A stretch of 14,640 nucleotides of DNA, from positions 1 through 14,640 of the forward strand of contig JAIVFU010000141.1 in assembly GCA_020829485.1 (NCBI GenBank), read 5' to 3'. A program made the translations under genes and the position numbers. A model generated the notes under the pieces. That model ran no database searches and had not been told where the DNA came from. It saw only the letters and a program-made list of their open reading frames with translations. Positions within the stretch are counted from its first letter, which is position 1, and the number at the start of each line of letters is the position of its first letter. Below, in pieces: positions 8,178 to 14,640 of this stretch. This stretch comes from Nostoc sp. CHAB 5834. GTDB lineage: Bacteria; Cyanobacteriota; Cyanobacteriia; Cyanobacteriales; Nostocaceae.

Positions 8178-11100
8178 TTATTGGTTCTTATTGAAGGTGC
8201 CAAACACCACCAAGTCTCCTGGAACATAAGCTGATTTCATCTCAATAAAGTTTTCTGCTGGGAACAACAGATTATAGAGGGCAAACACGGAGACAGGAGC
8301 GAAGGTAATACCAGAAATTGAGTTCTTCAGTTGTGCTGGGACTTGATCTCTGAGAATATTTCCAACCTGGATCTTTAAGTCATTATTATTACACTCACAG
8401 GGACCTGTCGGATTGAGGTTTGGTGGAGTTATGTCTATATCCGGTGGAGTGCTAGCAATTTGCACCTCTTTTTTCCCATTTTTGTCGTTAACCGTCAACC
8501 CATAGCTTCCAGTCAATGCGACATCAACTTCAACACTGTAGTTACCCCAAGAATCCCAATAACAATAGGGTAATCCCTGACCAGCTGAAACGCATTTGTA
8601 GGTTCTACTTTGAAAATCAACAGTTTTTTTGGCACTGTAGTTAAGACTGATACCCTTATCCTTTGTACTGGAAAATAATAATCCCTCCAACGACCAAGTA
8701 ACGTCATTACTGTTCGCACTAATTCGAGTTTCACGAGAATTAGTATTATTAAACTTCGGTGTCCCCGATACCGTCCCACTCACAACTTTTGCTTGCCAAG
8801 CAGTGAAATCATCCTTTGGCTTGATAGATTCAACCTGCAATTTAGAACTACCCTTGTTGAAACTGCTGACGAAAATATCTCGGAACATAATCGCTGAATT
8901 GATCATGAGCGAGTTGTCATAGCCATCTGGAATTGGCTCGTTGACATTAATTGTTAAAGCAGTTGGTTGTTTACCCGTAGTAGTGATAAATACCTGCAAG
9001 ATGTTTTTCTGACTGTTCGTTTGTAAAGTATTGAGCTTGAAACTGCTCGGCCGCAAAGACTCCAGAGTTGTTGCAGTGTTATACACAATAGTGTTGATCA
9101 AGTACTTGATCTCGTTATTAGCAAACCAATTAGATAACTGTAGATTCAGTTGGGCTTGATCTGTATCAATGTTCAGCTTTGCGACAACAAAGCTTCCCTT
9201 GGCAAAGTCTAAAATCACAGAGTGGGCATCGTCCTTATTGCCGCCATCACTGCCATTCGGTAATTTGGGCGTTACTAGCCCCTGTATCAAAGAGAGCGCC
9301 ACGCTCCCTTTGACAGTTGGTTTGTTGCTCACTTCAATGTTTTCCTTGTCTCCCCATTCGATAGCAGGATCGTCCAAATTAAGTGGCACTGGGCATTTTA
9401 CACCCTTCCCAGGACATGTTACACTCCCCGTTTGTAAGTACCCACTTTGGATGTTTTGGGTAACCAAAACATTGCCTGGGTTATTTGCTAGGAATTGCAG
9501 TAAAGGTGGGCCGAGTTCAACAGAGAACTTGGTATAAGCAAGTATGGTATTCGATCCTGCGGCAATAGGTTGGCAAAAACCCACAGAGACAGTCATGGGT
9601 TTAGCCTCGGAATACTTCTTCTCGTATTGCTGGGCGAGGAACTTATTAACCGGCTCCTCCAACATATTGAGTACGCAATCCCAACCTTGGAGTACTCCTT
9701 GTGACTTGTACATCTGTTCAAGTGTACTGTCTAATGGCGCACTTGCAGGTGCTGCATCGAAAGCTAACAACCTTGTCAGGCGCTGCCGCATCGCCGTTAC
9801 CAGTTGATCGTGGCTGACTTCTTCTAGTGTCATTCCTTCATCAGACAAGGAGCGATAAAGTGCTGGCTGGGCTAGCGCTTCAATACGAAATGATAGGACA
9901 ATATCTACGGTTAAGTCAGAACTAAAGTCGATGTCCTCATTGACCTCCATTGGCGGCATTTTCACACGCCATGTAGAAAAAGGAGTGATTTTCGTAATCT
10001 CGTCAGCGATCGCGCCTGTATTATCACCAGAGACCAATGTGTGTCCGTCGGCTCTGTACACGAATGGCCCAAAGTAGCGGGTCACTGTATTGAACATGAG
10101 CGGTTGACCAGTGCGATCGCGATCTTGAAACGGATCTCCTTGAAATGCGAGATCGATGCGATATTGACCGCTCTTCGAGCTTTTAATTGAAGGAATATCA
10201 ACCACTACTTGCTGAACTCGCACCATATTGTAGGGTTGAAATTGGGTTTCACTCGGCTGAATCTGAAACTCAAATGTGTTGCCATTAGTAAAAGCCGAGA
10301 TAGGTACCCCTTGAATTACTACTTGAATGGGGTTATTAACTTTGAAGGGTGGTGGATTAAAGCTCTGTTTGGCTGCCAGAATTTGAGCCTGTTGGCTGAC
10401 CATCACTATATATAAACTATTGAGATCAAATCTTTGGATCGGAGTTGGCAGAGCCAGTAACTCAAATTGAATGGCACTGTCTTGCACAATCAGTGCTTGT
10501 GCAAGCGATGCCTGGATCTGATTCAGTTGAGACTGGACATAACCTGTGAGGCTCAATAGATCGACCTCCGTATAATCCGGCGCTTGCGAAACATCTCCAT
10601 AGTGGAGTGCATTTGTAAGCTTGTTAAGCCGCTCCTGTTGCTTATCGTTGATCTCCTTTTGCGCTGTGTTGAGGGCAATCTCAGAATTGAGTTGTACGAT
10701 TTTGGACTGGGCCGTCAGCATTGCTTGTCCTTTGAGAACAAGAATTTTGAATGCCGCAACGAACTGTGCTTTAGGGCCAACCACCTCAAGAGGAGCTTGA
10801 GCTAGTGAAGTTTCAAAGTTAATTCCCATCACAGTCCATTCCGTGGAGGTGGGCATTTCCATCTCAGTTTGCTTTAGTGTATCGAGCATACTGTTGACAG
10901 CAACAATATTCTTAACGATACCCGAAATAGTCTGTCCCAGTTTGGCTAGTCCATTAAGGACATTGAGTACCTTTTGAATTTTCTGGGCGGTTTCACCCAA
11001 TTCTTCAAGCGCTTTGAGCGAGGTTGCTGGTATGGCAATTGACGTACCAACAGTGAATAGAGCTGTACTAATGTCGAGGACACTTTGAAAAATTGCTACT

Positions 11101-13334
11101 GCTTGGTACTGTTGCACTGCCCGCACAAAGTCATTTTTGGCATCAAGAACAGCATTTTGCTGCTTCTTAACCTCCTCAACCAAGCTATTAAAGTTAGCGA
11201 TCGCACTACTTAGCTCTCGCTGCTTAGTATTAATGATATTTTGGTAGTTAGTCGCAATATCCCCTTGATTGGTGGCGACTGCGTCAATGTATTGCTTGAG
11301 CAGGTTGCCAGATTGTTTGACGTTATTGTTGATTTCTTGTGCTGTTTGGGCAGTAAGTTCAAGTGATTTTTGGGCAGCAATCTGATTTTGATATTGGCTA
11401 ATTGTCCTGTTGAGAGCATTAGCAGCAGTGGTCATGGAGTGAATATAGTCTTTGTAACTCGTGTAAGTCAGGTAAGGAACTGCTACACCGACTTCATCTA
11501 GCCGACGGGCAATATGTGCTAGATAAGCTGCACGCAATCGAATGGCTAACAATGTTTGAGGAGTGTCATCTGTGTTAGGAATGAGGTTCGTTAGCCATAC
11601 TAAGCAATCGCGCGCTAACGCTTGGGCATCGGCAGACAGGCTTCCCCGCGAATACAAGAGTGTTTGGCACGTCACTATTAAGTAATTTAGATTATTGGTT
11701 TGAGGTTCAAGCCGAGCGGGTTGCTGCTCACCAAACAAATCTCCATTGGTTATGACACTATTACGAACTGTGTCTCCTATTGTGCAGGACGATGAGGCCA
11801 ACACAATACCATCCATAACTGTTTTGCGCTTGGTACCTCCGGTATAGCCGAGCATAAAAGCACCGTTCATGCGTCCACAAGACAACGCAATATCATCGAA
11901 AGCTTTTTCACTGGCTAGCTTAATGATTGGTGGTTCATCCGATTTAGTTACATCAATGAAGTAGGAAGACAAAGATATAAATTCGCCAGGAAGTTCTACT
12001 GTACCGTTACTAAATTCTAGAACTACACTCCAGGAGCTAAACGTCTTGACTGCGCTTCGGTTAATCAACTGAATCTCACCAAGTGAGATATGTTCGTTAT
12101 AGGCATTAATAGTTGGTGTTGCAATCGTTGATAGCCATGAACCAGAAGTTGGGAAGAGTTCTGGCCACTGGTAGCTATGCTCTGCGGGGAATCTGACACG
12201 TACTTGGGTGCCGTACTTTTGTAACATTACTCCCTTCAGCAAACGATCCCAATACCTTCTGCCTTGAGCAGACTTCTCTACGGGAATTAAATTTCCCAGT
12301 GGAGTCAGCTCAAAGCTAATGGGTACAACTGATTCAAAGATGGATAGATCGACTTTCGGGTCATTCTGATATAAAGAAAAAATACTGTCACCACCAGCAC
12401 GAATGGGGTCATGCCAAGAGCCATTCTTGATAGAATCGGCGAACTTAGGATCGTTACTGATCATCTTTACAGATCCCAATTGGCTAACATAGCCCAGTTC
12501 AACGCTACCATGCAACTTTGCTGGGGTGGTGTAATACTGAAATGAAATCGCGGAAATACCATCAACATAGTCATTTTTACCAGCACTTCTTTTAAAGGCG
12601 TGGCTGACTTCTGCGAAGGCTGTCTGCTTATAGGCGAATACTTGGAAAATTCTATCTCCTGCAAATATCTTTGAAACGTAGTGTGTACCTATAGCCTGGA
12701 AGTTCTCTAGGAATAAATCGGCTTCTTTGTGTGTAAACTGACTATCTGTATCAGGTACTTCGGACACTCCAGGCAGTTTTTCAATTGCGGTCTGTCCCAC
12801 CTCATTCATGTGTTCGTCTGCGCTCTCCCCTGTCCCAGCAACATAGGTGTGGGAAGCAGTACCCACAAAGCGGACTAATTCAACCAGTATATAGGAATCA
12901 CCAGCAGTTAGGTCGATGCCGAGATATTTTGATAGCTTGCCAAGTATACTATCGCTATCAAGATCGCCAACCATGAGAGGCCCGGATGGCAAAGAAAACT
13001 GGCTAGTATCTCCAGTGATAGACCGAACTATGTATGGATAGATTGCACTCAGCAAGCTGTTGGTATCTTGGTGCAAAGTGATGCGTGGTAATTGCCAGAT
13101 AGCTTCAGCTTCTGCTGGTGTAATAGTTGCGTCCAATGTTGGCAATGCTGCGCTAGTAGGGGAATAGAAAGGAGAAGTAGACGCATCTGTCACAATCCAA
13201 TCAGCTTTGAATCCCAATAAGAGGTTAGCTGTTTGCCCCAACTTCAGTCCAGGGAGTGTGATCGGTGATTGTTTCAAGTATACGTTTGATACGGTAAGTA
13301 TCTGATGTGCATTAGGAATGTTTGAGATTAGCAT
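8178..13334 (-). CDS. Giant multidomain pore-forming toxin-like protein: MACPF, helical and P47/TULIP-like domains
   Basis: Encodes 1718 residues. (1) A MACPF-like domain at about 80-380: LSKYLGIDLTAGDSYILVEL (134-153), a slightly degenerate signature (F208, six residues, IGTHY 215-219), GDRIFQVFAY, then NGSWHD and AGGDSIFS. (2) A beta/helical region, 380-620, shared with the 931-residue neighbour. (3) Long amphipathic helices, 636-905, rich in Gln/Asn/Ala, enclosing a hydrophobic segment (745-770), like alpha-helical pore formers. (4) A beta-rich domain, about 1000-1155, with TPFSTWRVKMP. (5) A C-terminal domain, about 1217-1718, that begins GWD and VNKFL, has PSSFKLN, EPIPDGYDNSL and WSLEG, and ends FALYNLLFP then YVPGDLVVFGTF. 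This resembles clostridial P47 (TULIP-like, lipid-binding fold). No signal peptide is visible. It is the first gene of the operon. The ribosome site before its ATG is weak (AGG, ten bases away). A membrane-attacking toxin is my inference. Confidence 0.85.
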   Translation of the reverse strand: MLISNIPNAHQILTVSNVYLKQSPITLPGLKLGQTANLLLGFKADWIVTDASTSPFYSPTSAALPTLDATITPAEAEAIWQLPRITLHQDTNSLLSAIYPYIVRSITGDTSQFSLPSGPLMVGDLDSDSILGKLSKYLGIDLTAGDSYILVELVRFVGTASHTYVAGTGESADEHMNEVGQTAIEKLPGVSEVPDTDSQFTHKEADLFLENFQAIGTHYVSKIFAGDRIFQVFAYKQTAFAEVSHAFKRSAGKNDYVDGISAISFQYYTTPAKLHGSVELGYVSQLGSVKMISNDPKFADSIKNGSWHDPIRAGGDSIFSLYQNDPKVDLSIFESVVPISFELTPLGNLIPVEKSAQGRRYWDRLLKGVMLQKYGTQVRVRFPAEHSYQWPELFPTSGSWLSTIATPTINAYNEHISLGEIQLINRSAVKTFSSWSVVLEFSNGTVELPGEFISLSSYFIDVTKSDEPPIIKLASEKAFDDIALSCGRMNGAFMLGYTGGTKRKTVMDGIVLASSSCTIGDTVRNSVITNGDLFGEQQPARLEPQTNNLNYLIVTCQTLLYSRGSLSADAQALARDCLVWLTNLIPNTDDTPQTLLAIRLRAAYLAHIARRLDEVGVAVPYLTYTSYKDYIHSMTTAANALNRTISQYQNQIAAQKSLELTAQTAQEINNNVKQSGNLLKQYIDAVATNQGDIATNYQNIINTKQRELSSAIANFNSLVEEVKKQQNAVLDAKNDFVRAVQQYQAVAIFQSVLDISTALFTVGTSIAIPATSLKALEELGETAQKIQKVLNVLNGLAKLGQTISGIVKNIVAVNSMLDTLKQTEMEMPTSTEWTVMGINFETSLAQAPLEVVGPKAQFVAAFKILVLKGQAMLTAQSKIVQLNSEIALNTAQKEINDKQQERLNKLTNALHYGDVSQAPDYTEVDLLSLTGYVQSQLNQIQASLAQALIVQDSAIQFELLALPTPIQRFDLNSLYIVMVSQQAQILAAKQSFNPPPFKVNNPIQVVIQGVPISAFTNGNTFEFQIQPSETQFQPYNMVRVQQVVVDIPSIKSSKSGQYRIDLAFQGDPFQDRDRTGQPLMFNTVTRYFGPFVYRADGHTLVSGDNTGAIADEITKITPFSTWRVKMPPMEVNEDIDFSSDLTVDIVLSFRIEALAQPALYRSLSDEGMTLEEVSHDQLVTAMRQRLTRLLAFDAAPASAPLDSTLEQMYKSQGVLQGWDCVLNMLEEPVNKFLAQQYEKKYSEAKPMTVSVGFCQPIAAGSNTILAYTKFSVELGPPLLQFLANNPGNVLVTQNIQSGYLQTGSVTCPGKGVKCPVPLNLDDPAIEWGDKENIEVSNKPTVKGSVALSLIQGLVTPKLPNGSDGGNKDDAHSVILDFAKGSFVVAKLNIDTDQAQLNLQLSNWFANNEIKYLINTIVYNTATTLESLRPSSFKLNTLQTNSQKNILQVFITTTGKQPTALTINVNEPIPDGYDNSLMINSAIMFRDIFVSSFNKGSSKLQVESIKPKDDFTAWQAKVVSGTVSGTPKFNNTNSRETRISANSNDVTWSLEGLLFSSTKDKGISLNYSAKKTVDFQSRTYKCVSAGQGLPYCYWDSWGNYSVEVDVALTGSYGLTVNDKNGKKEVQIASTPPDIDITPPNLNPTGPCECNNNDLKIQVGNILRDQVPAQLKNSISGITFAPVSVFALYNLLFPAENFIEMKSAYVPGDLVVFGTFNKNQ

Positions 13335-13763
13335 AACTATCAGCCTGATTAGAAAAAATGTGTTCTCTATACCCTGATTGTCTGATCAGTATGTATATTT
13401 AAGCCTGTCTACTAACAATTTTGCTAGTATCCAAGCTTTGAAATTCGTTGCTATATACCAAAGGGTTACCACCGCTTTTAGCTGTCAATTAATCACCTTA
13501 AATCTAGCAACTTGCTCAGTAAAACAGTATTTTTACTGAAAAATAAGTAATTACACATTCTCTTTCTAATTTACGTTGCGCTTTTTTTGTTGACAAGCAA
13601 GAAAATACGGGCAAGATAAAATACATAAGGGGATTTTTTTATAGTATAAATACTTAAAAAACTCTGGTATATGATCATTGGTGACAAGTTAAGGCTGTAA
13701 GTCTTTTGTCAAGAGGCTTTCAGAGAATTGTTGAAAAAAAACTGGTCAGACCCTCGCTGAATA
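13335..13763. other. Intergenic upstream region of the toxin-like operon
   Basis: About 430 A/T-rich bases lie between the start of the 1718-residue gene and the ISKra4-family remnant. I see no open reading frame worth calling. Any promoter of the operon should lie here, read on the minus strand. One weak candidate pairs TTGTTA with TATACA about 15 bases apart (near 13394-13420). An 8-bp palindrome, CTGATCAG (13382-13389), and a similar CTGATTAG (13345-13352) lie between this and the ATG and could be an operator. No tRNA, riboswitch or strong terminator is recognisable. Confidence 0.4.
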
Positions 13764-14365
13764 TTAGGCATCGCGCAAGAATAACTTACCTATTAAGTTG
13801 ACAAGACTTGGATAATTTGGTATGCAGAGGCTATGTCAATAAATGAGTCTCTCAAGGCTAAGTTTGATTCCCTTGCCCCTACATATTTAGTTTTGTTGAG
13901 TTTGGTGATTGCTTCTTCTACTTGTTCGTGCCAAAGTTCGGCTTCAATGTCCACTAGGAATTTTTTGGGAGCTTGTATTTTATACAGGTTTTCTTTCAAA
14001 TGATACCAATCTAAAATTTCTTGCCGAATATTGGAGTCTGCTATTTCGGAAAATAGATTCCAAATGCCATCATGTCCATCTCCCAAGCAGTAAAGAGTTC
14101 TACCGATGTTTTGACTATTGACCCAATTAGTGAGTCCGAGATTATCCTGAAAGAATGCTCCGTAATATATCCCCTGCAATCTTGCTGTTTTATACTCTTT
14201 CCAGTAGGCAGACTTACCTTTCTCTTGAGACCGTAACCGTACTTTTCCCCCATCCAAACATACCTCTGTTAATTTCTGTTTGACGTTTGGAGGGGATGTA
14301 TCCACCTTCTGGACTTGGCGATGATAGGTACTATGTCGAATGGCACTAAGATAAGGGTAAATCCA
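13764..14365 (-). pseudogene. ISKra4-family transposase remnant
   Basis: The minus-strand frame is open from about 14365. It encodes the characteristic middle of cyanobacterial ISKra4-family transposases: STYHRQVQKV, then EVCLDGGKVRLRS, LGDGHDGIWNLF and EILDWYHLKENLYK. The DGG and GDGHDGIW stretches belong to the catalytic core. The longest start-to-stop reading is 170 residues from GTG at 14305 to 13793, but homology continues upstream of that GTG to a stop at 14366, so the N-terminal part of the enzyme is missing. Near the 3' end the frame shifts: the family motif IPNY appears in another frame overlapping the last codons, and the C-terminal part is lost. The copy is therefore inactive. It borders the right side of the two-gene toxin-like cassette. 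Confidence 0.8.
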
Positions 14366-14382
14366 TTATCTATAAGGCTTTT

Positions 14383-14494
14383 GGGTGTAGGGTATCGGGT
14401 GTGGGGTGTAGGGAATAAAGAATAAGTAACCTCTGTTTCACCTCGTGAGCTTGAATGTTTATTAACACTACCCCCTACCCCCAACACCCTGCCC
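14383..14494. repeat. Short G/C-rich repeats in inverted arrangement
   Basis: GGGTGTAGGG recurs (14384 onward and about 14405-14414) around GGGTGTGGGG. About 55 bases downstream lies the approximate complement, ACTACCCCCTACCCCC and AACACCC (about 14467-14490). The arms could pair imperfectly into a long stem. Heptamer-like repeats of this kind are common between genes in filamentous cyanobacteria. No coding capacity is evident. A shorter inverted pair, ACCTCGT (about 14441) and ACGAGGT (about 14497), lies across the second arm. Confidence 0.5.
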
Positions 14495-14588
14495 AGACGA
14501 GGTTTCACGTTTTCTTAGTACACGTCACCGCAAAAAAGGGTCGGAAATAGAGGAGGATATTTTTTGTAGGGTAGTATAAAAATCAGAC

Positions 14589-14640
14589 ATGCAAGGACGT
14601 ATCTCAAGTATCCGGGTTGAAATGACTAGTGAGCAACAAG
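14589..14640 (+). CDS. Start of a gene cut by the window edge, possibly an IS630-family helix-turn-helix protein
   Basis: An ATG at 14589 opens 17 codons with no stop before the window ends; the translation begins MQGRISSIRVEMTSEQQ. Starts of the form 'GRI..IRVEMT..Q' are familiar from helix-turn-helix proteins of IS630-type elements, but so short a stretch cannot prove it. A TATAAA at 14575-14580 lies only nine bases before the ATG, and no clear ribosome site is present. The true start could therefore differ, or the resemblance could be chance. Confidence 0.35.
   Translation, partial: MQGRISSIRVEMTSEQQ

Noticed and set aside
9169..9537. Plus-strand open frame of 122 codons
   Set aside because: It is antisense to the P47-like domain; its composition and position are those of a shadow frame.
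8178..13334. Insecticidal Tc-toxin A subunit as the identity of the giant protein
   Set aside because: Size and the beta-rich TPFSTW region are suggestive, but the MACPF signature at the N-terminus and P47-like C-terminus do not occur in TcA, and no TcB/TcC partner is present.
14269..14508. Minus-strand open frame of 79 codons
   Set aside because: It reads through G/C-rich repeats and overlaps the ISKra4-family frame in another phase; its sequence (PTPHTRYPTPK) is repeat-derived.

Overview
The window looks like accessory, probably plasmid-borne, DNA of a filamentous (Nostoc-type) cyanobacterium. Seven perfect HIP1 octamers (GCGATCGC, near 3122, 4571, 7072, 7533, 10006, 10113 and 11197) are a cyanobacterial signature. 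The rest of the content is conjugation genes, IS remnants and a transposon end. No chromosomal housekeeping gene is visible.

Left part (1-4692). A small helix-turn-helix-like protein gene is followed by about 150 bp of compound direct repeats (380-527). These look like the transposase-binding sites at the end of a Tn7-like (TnsB/DDE) element. The repeats run directly into the 3' end of a minus-strand gene, whose last six codons appear to come from the transposon. That gene resembles a VirB3-VirB4 fusion that has lost its ATPase half. Upstream of it on the same strand are a small multi-membrane protein with a VirB2-pilin-like C-terminal half and a 674-residue acidic/coiled-coil protein. The order pilin-like, VirB3, VirB4 matches classical virB2-3-4, so this reads as a type IV secretion (conjugation) locus broken by a transposon.

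Middle and right part (4936-13334). Between an IS5-family remnant (4936-5131) and an ISKra4-family remnant (13764-14365) lies a two-gene minus-strand operon that fills almost 8 kb. The first gene encodes 1718 residues: a degenerate MACPF (perforin-like) domain, a shared middle region, a long helical region with a hydrophobic segment, a beta-rich domain, and a C-terminal domain resembling clostridial P47 (TULIP-like). The second, 21 bp downstream, encodes a 931-residue paralogue with an exact MACPF signature and a different helical C-terminus. The two share architecture over roughly their first 600 residues. Neither has a visible signal peptide. I infer a two-component pore-forming toxin-like system. 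The MACPF + helical pore-former-like + P47 combination in one chain is the most interesting thing here.

Right edge (14366-14640). There are cyanobacterial short G/C-rich repeats in inverted arrangement, then 17 codons of a gene running off the window, possibly the start of an IS630-family protein. The functions are inferred by reading sequence motifs; no database comparison was possible.
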